Under the pieces are notes generated by a model that was given only the letters and a program-made list of their open reading frames with translations, had not been told where the DNA came from and did no database searches. This document shows, piece after piece, positions 25,126 to 36,696 of a stretch of 64,000 nt of DNA. The DNA is from Thalassotalea sp. 1_MG-2023. Lineage in GTDB: Bacteria; Pseudomonadota; Gammaproteobacteria; Enterobacterales; Alteromonadaceae. The translations under genes were made by a program, and so were the position numbers. Within the stretch, counting starts at the first letter, position 1. Every line of letters starts with the position of its first letter. The stretch covers positions 1 through 64,000 of the forward strand of contig NZ_JAUOPD010000001.1 of NCBI RefSeq assembly GCF_030546745.1, given 5' to 3'.

Positions 25126-26040
25126 TTAAGTAGGGGAGCGAAAAATAGTTTTCCAATCATTTTTCATATCTACTACGTGCCAGTTTAACGCCTTGGCATA
25201 ACACAGGGTATTTTTGCCCCAGAACTTAAAGCGACAGTTAGGGCTGTATTTGTATTCTCGAACACTGTCTGTGTGATGGATAAGCACACAAAGAGAATGT
25301 TTGTTGGATGTCCAACGTAACATGTCGACGTCTCCATAACTATTACCAAAAGCAGCAATGGGTCTAATTGAAATTCGTCTTTCAATACTTAATACTTTTC
25401 GCGCACGGCTCTCAATGGAAAAAGGAATCGGCTCTAATTTAACAGTGAGATTGTTGTTTCTCTTTGATAGCTTGGTTTTTAAGCTGCTACCAATGACTCG
25501 ATTCACCGATACTTGATAAGCTTCTTGTGACCAAGGTCTAACGAAGTTTGCTGTACTTCCTGTAACGATATAATTGCTAAAATTGTTTTGCTGAAAGTAA
25601 GCCAGCACTTCTAACATGGGTTGATAGGTTAGGTTGGTATACTGCGTGTTGAACCTTGGGTGTTCAGCTTGGCTGATCCACCTGGCAACAGATGCGCGAT
25701 ACTCTTCTGTGGTCATGCCTTTACGCAAAAAGTAACAACCAACTTTCATGATATTAAAAAAATCAAAAATAGCGGTTTTGCACCAGTGACGTATTCGTTT
25801 TGAATGGCTAGTAGTGTTCAATACATGTTGATTAAAAAATTTTCGTTTAAAGTAGGCGACTTGCGCCATCACTGGTTTTTCAACAATCAAAGTACCGTCG
25901 TTATCGAATGTTGCAATGCGATTTTCTATTGGTACAAAATTAGGAGAGTGTTGGTCGCAAACCTGCTCGACAAATGAAATGATGCCTTGTTTAACCTTGC
26001 CATCGTGCCACGACGGCAAGGGATCGACGATATTACCCAT
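25126..26040 (-). CDS. HAD-superfamily phosphatase
   Basis: The 304-residue protein shows HAD motif I as ATFDNDGTLIVEKP (nucleophile and acid/base Asp pair), motif II as VTGSTANF and motif IV as FGNSYGDVDML. The opening LPSWHDGKVKQGIISFVEQV is typical of a HAD subgroup annotated as phosphoserine phosphatase-like or nonspecific phosphatase in bacteria. A C1-type helical cap lies between motifs I and II. The usual motif III Lys is not obvious from reading. It has no signal peptide. Eight bases separate it from the membrane protein gene upstream, so they almost surely form one transcript. Confidence 0.82.
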   Translation of the reverse strand: MGNIVDPLPSWHDGKVKQGIISFVEQVCDQHSPNFVPIENRIATFDNDGTLIVEKPVMAQVAYFKRKFFNQHVLNTTSHSKRIRHWCKTAIFDFFNIMKVGCYFLRKGMTTEEYRASVARWISQAEHPRFNTQYTNLTYQPMLEVLAYFQQNNFSNYIVTGSTANFVRPWSQEAYQVSVNRVIGSSLKTKLSKRNNNLTVKLEPIPFSIESRARKVLSIERRISIRPIAAFGNSYGDVDMLRWTSNKHSLCVLIHHTDSVREYKYSPNCRFKFWGKNTLCYAKALNWHVVDMKNDWKTIFRSPT

Positions 26041-26048
26041 TGGCCATA

Positions 26049-27212
26049 TTATTGATTTGTTTTAGGAGGGATTAGAATATTCGTATCGAAGTTAAATAAC
26101 TTACCGCTCCAAATAAACACCTGCCAAACTAAAACGCCAAAAGGAATATATCCAAAGTAACCTAATAAAGGCATTTCCGAGAATATATGGATGACATCGA
26201 CATACGGAATATTATAAACCCAATAATTTGGATTTGTGATCGGCTCAGCGTTAGGGTTACTGGAACCAAAGTTCCACATTTCCCAAAATAAACCGTTTAA
26301 TAAAGAGGATACACCAATAAGAACGCCTGCACTCCAGTTGCCTTTGGCGATATCGGTGAAGGGATTCCAAATGTTTAAGCGCATAAGTATACCCGTCATA
26401 ACAGCGTAAGGGCCGATCCAAACAACCCAAAATAATGCATACGGCCAGTAAACCATGGCGGCAATAAGTAATGCGCCGATGAAGATCATAACATTACCGT
26501 TTAATGGCATTTTGGGGCCGTTCTGGTATCGAGCGACTAATTTAGGAAACGTATTTAATAAATTATACCAAGTAAGAATTACCGGGGTGACCGTTGAGTA
26601 TGTAATAAGAAATTCAATAACAATTGTTGATCTAGACCAACCTACGTGGTTCGCGTTAGGGTAAAACCAGTTACCTAATACGAAATAATCGTAGTATTCA
26701 AAGTATGCCCAGCCAACGATTGAAACCAACGCACTGATGAACAATGTTTTTGGTTTTTCTGAAAATAAAGATGCCCCGTTATTCCGCTGATATACAATAC
26801 CATCTAGAAAGAAGATAAATCCCCACCAAAGTGGTGTAAATGCCCAAAAAACCAGGTCGCCAAAGGGGGTGACGCGGGTCCACATTAACCACCAGAAAAA
26901 GCCCATTACAACGCCACCACACCAAAACCACCATGGTAGAGATACCGTAGAAGGTTGACGAGGTTTTACGGTTGCGCCTTTAAAGCCGAATAGCTTTGGA
27001 AATAAAATAAGGCCAGTAATAAAAAGCGCACTGGCTGCCATAATTAGAAAGTAGGTTAAACTAAACCCTGGTACTTTTCCGGCGAACGTTGGTGGAAATT
27101 CACCAAAACCCGGTGGAAGGTGGTTAGGGTATACAAACCAAGCGACAACCAGCGGCACTAATAAAGTGAGTAATATTGGCCATAATAGCTGCCATGGGGT
27201 AACTTTTTGCAT
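26049..27212 (-). CDS. polytopic inner-membrane protein of unknown function
   Basis: The 387-residue product is very Trp-, Phe- and Tyr-rich, with about ten predicted membrane helices starting at WQLLWPILLTLLVPLVVAW. I do not recognise the family. Distinctive loop sequences include PPGFGEFPPTFAGKVPG after helix 1, NWFYPNANHVGWSRSTIVIE mid-protein and ITNPNYWVYNIPYVDVIHIF near the end. The many aromatics, with conserved-looking Asn, Asp and Glu in the loops, suggest a transporter or membrane enzyme handling a lipid-like or aromatic substrate, but that is only a guess. It lies between the TonB-dependent receptor and HAD phosphatase genes. Confidence 0.75.
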   Translation of the reverse strand: MQKVTPWQLLWPILLTLLVPLVVAWFVYPNHLPPGFGEFPPTFAGKVPGFSLTYFLIMAASALFITGLILFPKLFGFKGATVKPRQPSTVSLPWWFWCGGVVMGFFWWLMWTRVTPFGDLVFWAFTPLWWGFIFFLDGIVYQRNNGASLFSEKPKTLFISALVSIVGWAYFEYYDYFVLGNWFYPNANHVGWSRSTIVIEFLITYSTVTPVILTWYNLLNTFPKLVARYQNGPKMPLNGNVMIFIGALLIAAMVYWPYALFWVVWIGPYAVMTGILMRLNIWNPFTDIAKGNWSAGVLIGVSSLLNGLFWEMWNFGSSNPNAEPITNPNYWVYNIPYVDVIHIFSEMPLLGYFGYIPFGVLVWQVFIWSGKLFNFDTNILIPPKTNQ

Positions 27213-27333
27213 CGTAAACGTCCTGTATTGTTATTATCATTGTTATTTTTTTGCGTATTAACTAGTACACTTTGTTCACTTTAGCGACTTTATGATTTTC
27301 TGTCTATAAAGCGAATAAAAGGAAAGTAAACGG

Positions 27334-29577
27334 TTAAAAACGATATTGCAAGGTTGCCCCAAACTGTCTGGCTGCGCCTTTAAGTTCAGTTACCGCGCCT
27401 AGTGCAGCTATAGAGTCAAAGCGTAACTCGGCAAATTCCGTTTTGGTCAAGTTTTTGCCCCATAAAGTCAATGAAAAATCAGGATGAAAGGCATAATGTA
27501 TACTGCCATTAAAAACGGTATAGCCGTTCTGTTTTGTGTAGGGGTTCTCATTTTGATCAAAGTAAAACTCAGATTGATAATCAAAGCCTAATTGCATGGT
27601 TAGTGGGCTGGCAAATAATTGAAACTCAGTCAGTATATGGCCTGATACATTCCACTTCGAAGAGAATGGTAGACGGTTATCGTTAACAAATAGATTTTCT
27701 TGTTGAAACTTACCTATCGATGCTTCAGGTAAATAGCCAATATTTAAAACAAATTCCAGTTGGTTAGTCGGTGCATAATAGAATTCGCTATCTAAGCCGT
27801 AAATTTCTGAAGCCCCTGCGTTTTTTAATACGTGATAAGGCACTGCGCTATCTTGAATATTAATAAACACTTGCTGATCTTGGTAGTCATAATAGAATGC
27901 GGCTAAATGCCAACGAGCATTATGATCTAACCATTTCAATTTTGCACCGGCTTCATAGGCATTTAGTGTTTCAGGTGCATATTCAGAATTCATTGCTTGT
28001 TCTGGAGTGGTGGAGTAACCAGCGTTATAGCCACCGCTTTTATAACCACGGGTATAGCTGGCGAATAGGTTTATATCATCAGCGAGTGCGTGGTTAATTG
28101 CTAGTTTACCTGAAAATTCGTTGTCGGAAATGTTACCTGCTAAGTCCCATAGCTTAGGTACATTACCATACACAGTGTTTAGGTCAGCCTTTGCCTCGTA
28201 ATCAGTTTCTTCTTTCGTAAAGCGAATGCCGGCAATTAGCGTAGTGTCTCTTGTTAACGTATAGTCAAGTTGACTATAGAGTGCAGTCGAGGCATTTTCT
28301 AATGAGTTGTCATAATAGAAGGTTGCTGGTATATCAGCCAGTGAAGGTATGCTTCTAAAATCTCGAAATAAGTCAAAGCTATTATTTTGTTCTATGGTTT
28401 CTTTTAAATAAAAAATACCTGTTTGCCAAAAATATTTTTGCTGTGTGATACTCAAGTTGACTTCTTGTGAATACAAATTGTTGTTGGTATCAAATGCACC
28501 TTCAATTAAGTTCCTTGCTCCATCAGAATCAAAAGAATGAAAACGTGTTAGCTTTCTCACTCCCGTGATTGAGGTTAACTGGCTGTGTTCAGTTAATTGC
28601 CAATCAAGGGTTAAGGCGCTACCCCAGCTATCGGTACTATGTTTTCTATCGGCAGTATCTGCGCGAACATCCCAATAATTATCGCCCCCCACTTGCTGGT
28701 CAAAGGCATCAACACAGTCATTACTACCAACGATACTTGGCTTACATAGACCACTGTTATCTTTTCGATAAATACCATTACTTGCAATAGGCTTTGGTTT
28801 ACCCGTTGATCTTTCTTTATGCAGTTTTATAGTTGCAGTTAAATCATCAAACTGAGAGCGAACAATGAGCCTAACATTGGTTTGCTTTAAACCGCCATCT
28901 GGTTGTTCAGGCATTAAATTATTGGTAGAAAATTGATAGTCGTCGTGATCAAAGGCTATTCGAGCGGCCGTTGTATCACCAAGAGGAAGATTGATCGCGC
29001 CATCAATAGACGTCGTTTGATATTCAGCGACACCGGCATTTACATAGCCGCCAAATTGCTGTTCTGGCATCTTTGAACGCAATAAAATAGCACCGCCAGT
29101 GGTATTTCGGCCAAATAACGTGCCTTGAGGGCCTCTTAATACTTCGACTTGCTCAAGATCAAAAATATTTGTTGCTAAATTATTGGCACTACCGCTGACA
29201 ATACCATCACTATATACCGCAATGGGTGATATGGTTGATGTATTGTAATCAATCATACCGATGCCTCGGATGTTAAATGCCGGCGGTGTACCTTCGCCAG
29301 CATTGTTGGTGATTTTCATGTTTGGAGTGAATTTGGCAAGCTGCGAAGTATCTTTGATCTGTTGCCGTTGAAGAGCGTCTTCACTTACTACCGTAACCGC
29401 TACCGAAACGTCTTGTAGTTTTTGCGCACGTTTTTGCGCATATACTTCAATTACCTCAACCTGTTGTAGGCTTTCTTCACTCATAACCGTCGTCGAAAAA
29501 ATGATAAACAAAGAGATAAAACAACAGTTTATATATCGACCAAATTGATGCGTATTGAACATGTACAACTTTCTCAC
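27334..29577 (-). CDS. TonB-dependent outer-membrane receptor
   Basis: The 747-residue protein begins at a GTG at 29577 with GGAG eight bases upstream. It has a signal peptide (cleavage near TTVMSEE) and a TonB-box region (VEVIEVYAQKR). The plug domain is clear (PPAFNIRGIG, DGIVSGSANNL, VEVLRGPQGTLFGRNTTGGA), then a 22-strand barrel ending GAARQFGATLQYRF. The sequence style, with LRGPQGTLFGRNTTGGAI, is that of the catabolic TonB receptors common in marine bacteria and sphingomonads rather than a siderophore receptor. The ligand is unknown. It heads the presumed unit with the membrane protein (121 bases downstream) and HAD phosphatase. Confidence 0.93.
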   Translation of the reverse strand: MRKLYMFNTHQFGRYINCCFISLFIIFSTTVMSEESLQQVEVIEVYAQKRAQKLQDVSVAVTVVSEDALQRQQIKDTSQLAKFTPNMKITNNAGEGTPPAFNIRGIGMIDYNTSTISPIAVYSDGIVSGSANNLATNIFDLEQVEVLRGPQGTLFGRNTTGGAILLRSKMPEQQFGGYVNAGVAEYQTTSIDGAINLPLGDTTAARIAFDHDDYQFSTNNLMPEQPDGGLKQTNVRLIVRSQFDDLTATIKLHKERSTGKPKPIASNGIYRKDNSGLCKPSIVGSNDCVDAFDQQVGGDNYWDVRADTADRKHSTDSWGSALTLDWQLTEHSQLTSITGVRKLTRFHSFDSDGARNLIEGAFDTNNNLYSQEVNLSITQQKYFWQTGIFYLKETIEQNNSFDLFRDFRSIPSLADIPATFYYDNSLENASTALYSQLDYTLTRDTTLIAGIRFTKEETDYEAKADLNTVYGNVPKLWDLAGNISDNEFSGKLAINHALADDINLFASYTRGYKSGGYNAGYSTTPEQAMNSEYAPETLNAYEAGAKLKWLDHNARWHLAAFYYDYQDQQVFINIQDSAVPYHVLKNAGASEIYGLDSEFYYAPTNQLEFVLNIGYLPEASIGKFQQENLFVNDNRLPFSSKWNVSGHILTEFQLFASPLTMQLGFDYQSEFYFDQNENPYTKQNGYTVFNGSIHYAFHPDFSLTLWGKNLTKTEFAELRFDSIAALGAVTELKGAARQFGATLQYRF

Positions 29578-30012
29578 GAAACAGACTCCGCCTAATTATA
29601 AATACCAAAAAACTGCTGTAAAAACCAATTGTGAATGTTCAACAACCCTAGCCTATTAAGTTATAGCTTGTGTTTACAGAAATTGCTCATAAGTTTGATT
29701 TTTGTGCAATTTTAACGCTGAATAAACAGCTTTATTTAATACTGCTAATTTACAGTGAAGCATAGCACGGCTTCGTTTAACGCGGAATATGTAGGGGTAT
29801 ACATTCGTTTACTTATATGTATTTTTTTTGATGAATGAATCAAGCTTGGTTTATCATTACGATATTATATTAATTATGCTGACTCAAACCTTGTTACAGC
29901 GCTTTATGTTGAAGAATCTATCCATGTAATTGTTATTATCTTGTACTAACATTGAATTTTTATGGCTAAACGCTTATAACTATAGGGGAATGAAAAAGGA
30001 TGTACAGCTCTC
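29578..30012. other. divergent intergenic region, no gene
   Basis: About 435 bases between the divergent TonB receptor and giant kinase genes. I see no open frame of note. It holds a sigma-70-type promoter for the kinase at 29952-29980; no receptor promoter or Fur box is clear. Confidence 0.6.
29952..29980 (+). promoter_or_regulatory. sigma-70 promoter for the giant kinase gene
   Basis: TTGAAT (29952-29957) and TATAAC (29975-29980) are 17 bases apart. Start of transcription would be near 29987, about 26 bases before the ATG at 30013. Confidence 0.65.
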
Positions 30013-33000
30013 ATGATTGCGCTTCAAGGCTATGAAATACAACGCCACTTTTTTAGCATTTCAGACGCCATAAAAGTGTATTTAGCCAAAAATAATAAAC
30101 AACAATTAGTGCTAATAAAGCAATTTATCAAAGATGACAGAAGCCGTTCTACATCACTATTTTTCGAGCGCGCGAAACTAGCAGAGAAGCTCAACATATC
30201 GCAAGTAATATCACCACAACAGCAACAACAAGATCAACAAGCCTGTTATTGTGTGTACCCATATCAAAAAAATTGGTTAACACTGCAACAATTAAGTGAT
30301 GAGACAGAGCTCAGCATTGAACAAAAACTAACGATATCGACAAATCTTGCCCGATTAGTTCAGCGCATTCATGATAAAAAAATATTTCTCAACGGTTTAT
30401 CGCCCTATAGTATCCTTATTGATAAAGCCACGTTTGAATGCTTTCTTATTGATTTAAGTTTCGCTAGTTCAGTTGCGGTTTTACACAAAAAATCTAAACG
30501 CATCATGTTTGATAAACAGCGTTTAAAAACCCTAGCACCAGAGTCTACTGGAAGAATTAATTGGCCAGTTCAGCGTTTCGCCGATTTATATTCTTTAGGG
30601 GCATGTTTATTTAAACTTTTTAGCAGCCGGTTTCCTTTTGATATTGAAGACGACATGGAAATGATCCATGCTCATATTGCTAAATCGCCCCCTAAAGCTT
30701 GCCGAATAAATACATCAGTGCCAAAAACAATTTCGTCAATTATCGATAAATTGTTACGTAAAAATCCTGAGTCGCGGTACCGCTCAGCAGAAGGTCTACT
30801 ACACGACTTGCAACGTTGTTTATTACTATGGCAAGAACATCAGAGCATTTCTACTTTCAAGCTGGCCCAAAAAGATAGTAACAATCAGTTGCACTTTTCT
30901 CGTACCTTGTTTGGTCGAGAGCAAGAATTAAAAATTCTATTGAACGGCTATCAAACCGCCAAAGAACAAGGTCAGTGTCAATTAAGTGTGATTAGCGGTT
31001 ATGCGGGCGTGGGTAAATCTCGATTAATTAAAGAAATACAACAAAGCGTGGTGACTGATGAAAATTACTTCGCGTTAGGAAAGTTTGAACAATATCAAAA
31101 TAGCACGGCATATTTTGCCCTCGTCATGGCCTTAAAAGATTGGGTAGATCAATTATTATGCGAAAGTAATGAATCACTTGCCAAATGGCGTATAACGTTA
31201 GAAAGTGCGTTAGCGGGTAATGGACAGTTATTGGTAGATTTGATCCCTGAATTAGCCTTGATTATTGGACCACAGCCTGTGGTGCCATCAATGGCACCAA
31301 GTGAAGAAAAAACACGCTTTAATAATGTGTTTATTGCTTTTTTAAAAGCTTTAGGAGCAACCAGTAAAACGGTGGTGATTTTTCTTGACGATGTGCAGTG
31401 GGCAGATCACGCAACCATAAAATTATTAGAACATATTGTAGAGCACCCTGATCTTGGCCACTTATATTTTATTATTTCATATCGAGACAATGAGATTGTT
31501 AAAGAGCATCCATTAAACGCATTACTTAATTCCATTGATGTTGCTCCATCATTTCATAGTCATCAACAGTTGCAGCCGTTGACTGTAGAGGCGGTAAAAG
31601 ATTTTTTAAAAGCATCACTTGGTGGTAATAACAAGATGCTAAGTGGTTTGGCAGATACCTTGATAGACAAAACACAAGGTAACCCATTCTTTATTAAAGA
31701 ATTTATCAAATCTCTCGTAGATAAAGGCTTTTTATACCAACACGAACATGGTGTATGGCAATGCAGTGTTGAAGACATCGAACGGATTAGTGTGACAGAT
31801 AACGTTGTAGACTTAATGGCTAACCGTATTCGCCGTTTAAGCGACCAACAACAAGACGTGTTACATATCGCGGCCTGTATCGGTGTGAATACTCACTTGC
31901 CTGTATTATGTTATGTGCTTAATTGCAGTCAAGACGATATAACTGATGCTATTACCGTTTTGGTTGAAGAAGGATTTTTGTATGCCTTTGAAAATAGCGT
32001 AGAAAATTCACAAATAGATACATTGCGCTTTATTCACGATAAAGTGCAGCAGGCAGCCTATCAGCTTAATCGGCCACTCAGTAAAACCAATATTCACTTT
32101 CGCATCGCACAGTACTACTTGTTGCACCAACCTTCGACCATTTTTAAATATATTGAACATTTGAATGCAGCGTCGAGCATATTTATTGAGCGCGGTGATT
32201 TTCTGTTGTTGGCAGACTGTAACTTAGCTGCAGCTAAAAAAGGCCTAGAAAGTAATGCCAGTGCAGATGCAATGTATTATCTTGAGCAAGCAGAACACTA
32301 CCTACCTAAAGATCATTGGCAAAGTTATTATCAACAAAGTGTGGATATTACTCTTGCAATGGCAAAAGCCTGTTACTTAAATTTAGATTTTGAACAAGGC
32401 AACCAGCGTTTCGATAAAGCAGTATCTTGTATCAAAGGTGATATCGAATTTGGCTATTTAGCGCGAACACAAGTATTAGCGTTAATAGCACAAAACGAGA
32501 TGCTTCAAGCGTATGAGCTTGGTGTAAAAACACTTGAAAAATTAAAGGTAAACCTTATCAGTGCAGAAAATATAGCAGAAAATTATATCGCACTTGATAA
32601 CAAAAAAAGGCCTGATGAAATAGCCGCCTTAATTGACTTGCCGGTAATGACGGAACCTCGATATTTAATGGCAATAGAAATATTAAATGCCATTCAAACG
32701 CCGGCATACTTACTTAATCCTATCGATTATATGCGAGTCGCGTATGCCAGCTTGTCATTATGTTTACACGAAGGTCTAAGCCCTGGCAGCAATAAAGTAT
32801 TTGTTACGCATGGTTTGTTACTCTGTGGTGCGTTTTCAGAATTCACACGGGGAAAAGCATATGCTGATTTAGCATCTCGTTGTATTGAAAAATATCCATC
32901 GGAACATCTACACATTGAAGTTGAATTTGCTAAGCATGTGTCGATAGAGCATTGGAATGCTCCGCTAGCGTCCTCTTTAAAGCCACTTGAAGATAACTTT

Positions 33001-36000
33001 TACCGAGGTATTGAAGTGGGAAATATTGAGTATGCTTTTCACTCTGCGTTATTTTATTGTAAGCATTTACTGTTCTCGGGAACGCCACTTCCAGTGGTTA
33101 AATCGAAATATAAGCTGATTTTACCAACCGTTATAGAAAAAAAACAAACGTATCATTTAACTTTTATTCAGTTATGGCATCAATTTATACTGAATGTCAG
33201 CGAACCAACGATAAATCCAATAGTACTTCATGGCTCCGCTTTCGACGAGCATAAAGAATTCCCCATCTTGCTCGAAACCAACAACGTGACTATTCAATTT
33301 AGTTATCATTTGGTGAAAATGAAGCTAGCGTTTTTATTTGGTGATCAAACTCAAGCTTTTTCACACTTTGAACAAGCCGAGCCGTTAATGAATACGGCGC
33401 TATCATTATACAATTATACTGAGTTTTCGTTTTACGCAGCATTAGTGTTAATCGAACGATTAAGATGTGATAAAGCAGACGATGCGGTTTTGTTCGATAA
33501 GATTAATCACTTCCATGAACAACTGAGTTTGTGGTCAGAAAACGCCGCTGAAAATCATCATCATAAAGTGAAACTTGTCGCAGCAGAACTCGCAGCACTC
33601 GGCGAGCAAAACAATGCATGGCATTTATATCAACAAGCGATTGATTTGTCTTCTAATAGCGGTTTTATTGAGCATCAAGCATTGTCGCAAGAGCTTGCTG
33701 GCCATTATTGGCGTCGCCAAGAAAAAGCTTCTATGGCGAAAGACTATTTTCAACAAGCTTATCAAAGCTATGTAGACTGGGGTGCTAATACTAAAGCCAA
33801 GATGTTAGCGGATAACTATTTAACCACCAATGATAATCAAATACGTCATGGTACTCTGACGCAGCAGCCAAACAGCCTAGCGTCAAACAATGAATTAGAT
33901 TTTGCTTCGGTGTTAAAAGCCTCAGAAACGTTAAGCGGTGAGATAGATCTACATGCTTTTTTACACCGCATGATGGTGATTATTATGGAAAATGCCGGCG
34001 CTCAAAAAGGCAGTTTACTTTTGATTACTGAAGGCATTCTTAATACCGAAATATCGGTGTCTATGGATGGTAGCACGCAAGAAAATGTTCAGTTACCGCT
34101 AAGCTTAATTAACTATGTATCTCGTACCTTAAAACCGCAAATTACTTCTGCTGATCATCCTCAATTCTCTCATGATATTTACTTTAAACATCATCAAGCA
34201 AAATCGATTTTATGTGTTCCCATTATCGTGAAAGGCGAGCTTAAAGGTGTGTTGTATTTAGAACATTTAGCGGTCGAGAATGTGTTTAGTAAAGATCGTA
34301 TAAATGTGCTGCAAATGTTAGCGAATCAAACGGCAATTTCTTTTGATAATGCGACTTTATATCAGCAGGTCTTGTCATACAATAAGAATTTAGAACAACA
34401 AATTCATGAACGAACAAAAGAGCTTGCCGCGGAGAAAATCAAAGCGGAACAAGCCAATCAGGCAAAGTCAGACTTCTTAGCAAACATGAGTCATGAAATA
34501 AGAACACCGATGAATGCGGTTATCGGGTTAAGTCAGTTAGCACTACGTACTGACTTGAGCGCTGTGCAGCATGACTACTTAACTAAAATTCAAGATTCTT
34601 CCCGTTCACTACTCGGCTTAATTAATGATATTTTAGATTTTTCTAAAATAGAAGCGCAGAAACTTACCTTAGAGCAGGTGTCTTTTTCATTACACGACAT
34701 TCTGCAAAGAGTCGTCAACGTATGTACGTTTAAAGTACATGAAAAAGGGTTAGAGCTAGTTGTTGATATTGCTCATGATGTTCCTAAAACTTTGATCGGT
34801 GATCCATTACGATTGCAGCAAATCATTGTAAATTTGGCCAATAATGCGGTTAAGTTTACTGAACAAGGAATAATCCATATTAATGTTAAGCACCTACACA
34901 GTGATGAGATAACTAGCCAGTTAGCTTTTGCTGTGCATGATACAGGTATTGGCATGTCAGCACAGCAGCAAGAAACGCTGTTTCAATCGTTTTCACAAGC
35001 TGATAGCTCTGTCACCCGAAAATATGGCGGAACTGGGTTAGGGTTAGCGATTAGTAAACAATTAACCGAGCTTATGGGGGGCGAAATTTGGCTTGAAAGC
35101 ACAGAAGGCGAGGGTTCTACCTTTTATTTCACCTCAACCTTTGAGCGTGCTGAGCCAGATATGGTGGAAACTGTAGCGATTGATAAAAAATATTTGTCAT
35201 CGTTAAAGGTGTTAGTGGCTGATGATATTGAAATAGCGCGCAATGTCGTGCTAGACGCTTTATTACAAGCTGATATTAAAGCAACAGGTGTGGCTGATGG
35301 AAAAGCAGCATTAGATGCAGTACTAGCAGCCGACCGTGATAAAGAACCATTCGATTTAGTTTTCATGGATTGGAAAATGCCTGAAATGGATGGCATTGCC
35401 GCGGCAACACAAATTCATCAACATACCCGTGGGTCATTACCACATATTTTAATGATGTCAGCGTATGATAAAGACGAGGCGAAAAAGCTCGCGGATCAAC
35501 ACGTTTTTGATAAATTTCTTGAAAAGCCCGTGACCGCTTCGTTACTCATTGATGCTGTGCTAGAAACATTAAGTAAAGAAAGCGATCACATGACAACGGT
35601 CAATGAAGAAGAAATCACTATTGATATTCCTGATTTAAGCCGTTTTCATGTGTTATTAGTTGAAGATAATATGATAAACCAACAGGTCGCTTTAGAGTTT
35701 TTATCGGATACGAAAATAAAAATCACTTGTGCAGAGAACGGTGTTATCGCGCTTGATTTACTGGCAAAACAAGCATTTGACATTGTACTAATGGATATTC
35801 AGATGCCAGAAATGGATGGCTTAACAGCAACATCTGAAATAAGAAATACGCTGAAAATTCATGATTTACCCATAATAGCGATGACAGCACATGCAATGGA
35901 AGGTGATGTCGAAAAAAGCGTAATTGCCGGGATGAACCATCATCTGACTAAACCCATAGAGCCACAAATACTCTATGATACTATGTGTAAGTACTTGCTA

Positions 36001-36696
36001 ACTAATAGGTTGATCACTGAAACTGTTGCGATTAATGACAGTGAAGGTGAACAACAAATTACGCAAGAAGCAATACAATTAAACACGTTAAAAAATCATA
36101 CGATATTAAAGGTTGAGCATGCCTTAGATAAGGTGCAAGGAAAACAAACGTTGTACTTACAATTAGTGCATGATTTTTGGCATAAACACCAAACATTATC
36201 TGATAGCCTAATGTCACTTTATCATGATAATGCTAGCGAAGAACTCTATCGTGCTGCGCACTCGCTCAAATCAACTGCGCAATATATTGGTGCTTTTGAT
36301 TTATCAAAGTCTGCACTATCACTCGAAAGCGAAGTGAAACAGCAAGGCAGCTATATTGAATTAACCTTAAACGAAGTCACCACCCAATTAGACTTTCTTA
36401 TTGCTCAATTAAATAGAATATACCAACATAAAGAAGAAACATCGGGTGAAGAGCAACTTGATATTGCTCAAGCTAAAATGCTCATCACTTCTTTAAAGCG
36501 TTTAGTCAGTGCTGCTGATATAATGGCTGAAGATGTTTCGAAGGAGTTGCTGATGCTGGCAAGCCATACAACGGTGTATCAAGACGTGAAAGCGTTTCAT
36601 CAGTTAATTGCTGATTTCGAATTTGAGCAAGCTTTATTATTAATCGACGACTTCGAAGTTTCGCTGAACCCCCAGACAGGTATTGAACATGACTGA
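30013..36696 (+). CDS. 2227-residue pseudokinase-AAA-GAF hybrid histidine kinase
   Basis: Domains in order: a Ser/Thr-kinase-like domain (about 1-270), an AAA/NACHT-type ATPase (Walker [10 protein letters not shown] near 333; Walker [13 protein letters not shown] near 455), a helical TPR-like stretch (700-1290) and a GAF domain (1296-1446). Then come HisKA with phospho-His1494 (SHEIRTPMN), HATPase (NNAVKF, DTGIGMS, GGTGLGL; 1590-1700), receiver 1 (Asp1786), receiver 2 (Asp1928) and an HPt domain (His2083 in [10 protein letters not shown]). There are no membrane segments. In the kinase domain the HRD loop reads [18 protein letters not shown] and the DFG region LIDLSF, so catalytic Asp residues are not conserved in place; I call it a pseudokinase. 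It overlaps the diguanylate cyclase gene by 8 bases. The architecture is known in broad form from proteobacteria; the input signal is not. Confidence 0.93.
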   Translation: MIALQGYEIQRHFFSISDAIKVYLAKNNKQQLVLIKQFIKDDRSRSTSLFFERAKLAEKLNISQVISPQQQQQDQQACYCVYPYQKNWLTLQQLSDETELSIEQKLTISTNLARLVQRIHDKKIFLNGLSPYSILIDKATFECFLIDLSFASSVAVLHKKSKRIMFDKQRLKTLAPESTGRINWPVQRFADLYSLGACLFKLFSSRFPFDIEDDMEMIHAHIAKSPPKACRINTSVPKTISSIIDKLLRKNPESRYRSAEGLLHDLQRCLLLWQEHQSISTFKLAQKDSNNQLHFSRTLFGREQELKILLNGYQTAKEQGQCQLSVISGYAGVGKSRLIKEIQQSVVTDENYFALGKFEQYQNSTAYFALVMALKDWVDQLLCESNESLAKWRITLESALAGNGQLLVDLIPELALIIGPQPVVPSMAPSEEKTRFNNVFIAFLKALGATSKTVVIFLDDVQWADHATIKLLEHIVEHPDLGHLYFIISYRDNEIVKEHPLNALLNSIDVAPSFHSHQQLQPLTVEAVKDFLKASLGGNNKMLSGLADTLIDKTQGNPFFIKEFIKSLVDKGFLYQHEHGVWQCSVEDIERISVTDNVVDLMANRIRRLSDQQQDVLHIAACIGVNTHLPVLCYVLNCSQDDITDAITVLVEEGFLYAFENSVENSQIDTLRFIHDKVQQAAYQLNRPLSKTNIHFRIAQYYLLHQPSTIFKYIEHLNAASSIFIERGDFLLLADCNLAAAKKGLESNASADAMYYLEQAEHYLPKDHWQSYYQQSVDITLAMAKACYLNLDFEQGNQRFDKAVSCIKGDIEFGYLARTQVLALIAQNEMLQAYELGVKTLEKLKVNLISAENIAENYIALDNKKRPDEIAALIDLPVMTEPRYLMAIEILNAIQTPAYLLNPIDYMRVAYASLSLCLHEGLSPGSNKVFVTHGLLLCGAFSEFTRGKAYADLASRCIEKYPSEHLHIEVEFAKHVSIEHWNAPLASSLKPLEDNFYRGIEVGNIEYAFHSALFYCKHLLFSGTPLPVVKSKYKLILPTVIEKKQTYHLTFIQLWHQFILNVSEPTINPIVLHGSAFDEHKEFPILLETNNVTIQFSYHLVKMKLAFLFGDQTQAFSHFEQAEPLMNTALSLYNYTEFSFYAALVLIERLRCDKADDAVLFDKINHFHEQLSLWSENAAENHHHKVKLVAAELAALGEQNNAWHLYQQAIDLSSNSGFIEHQALSQELAGHYWRRQEKASMAKDYFQQAYQSYVDWGANTKAKMLADNYLTTNDNQIRHGTLTQQPNSLASNNELDFASVLKASETLSGEIDLHAFLHRMMVIIMENAGAQKGSLLLITEGILNTEISVSMDGSTQENVQLPLSLINYVSRTLKPQITSADHPQFSHDIYFKHHQAKSILCVPIIVKGELKGVLYLEHLAVENVFSKDRINVLQMLANQTAISFDNATLYQQVLSYNKNLEQQIHERTKELAAEKIKAEQANQAKSDFLANMSHEIRTPMNAVIGLSQLALRTDLSAVQHDYLTKIQDSSRSLLGLINDILDFSKIEAQKLTLEQVSFSLHDILQRVVNVCTFKVHEKGLELVVDIAHDVPKTLIGDPLRLQQIIVNLANNAVKFTEQGIIHINVKHLHSDEITSQLAFAVHDTGIGMSAQQQETLFQSFSQADSSVTRKYGGTGLGLAISKQLTELMGGEIWLESTEGEGSTFYFTSTFERAEPDMVETVAIDKKYLSSLKVLVADDIEIARNVVLDALLQADIKATGVADGKAALDAVLAADRDKEPFDLVFMDWKMPEMDGIAAATQIHQHTRGSLPHILMMSAYDKDEAKKLADQHVFDKFLEKPVTASLLIDAVLETLSKESDHMTTVNEEEITIDIPDLSRFHVLLVEDNMINQQVALEFLSDTKIKITCAENGVIALDLLAKQAFDIVLMDIQMPEMDGLTATSEIRNTLKIHDLPIIAMTAHAMEGDVEKSVIAGMNHHLTKPIEPQILYDTMCKYLLTNRLITETVAINDSEGEQQITQEAIQLNTLKNHTILKVEHALDKVQGKQTLYLQLVHDFWHKHQTLSDSLMSLYHDNASEELYRAAHSLKSTAQYIGAFDLSKSALSLESEVKQQGSYIELTLNEVTTQLDFLIAQLNRIYQHKEETSGEEQLDIAQAKMLITSLKRLVSAADIMAEDVSKELLMLASHTTVYQDVKAFHQLIADFEFEQALLLIDDFEVSLNPQTGIEHD

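Noticed and set aside
29578-30012. Fur box for the TonB-dependent receptor
   Set aside because: AT-rich stretches such as the one near 29850 match the consensus poorly and the receptor does not look like a siderophore receptor.
35124-35396. Minus-strand Ser-rich frame in the giant kinase gene
   Set aside because: It is antisense to a conserved receiver domain.
36683-36688. TTG at 36683 as start of the diguanylate cyclase gene
   Set aside because: The ATG two codons later is better spaced from the ACAGG site and is the more usual codon.
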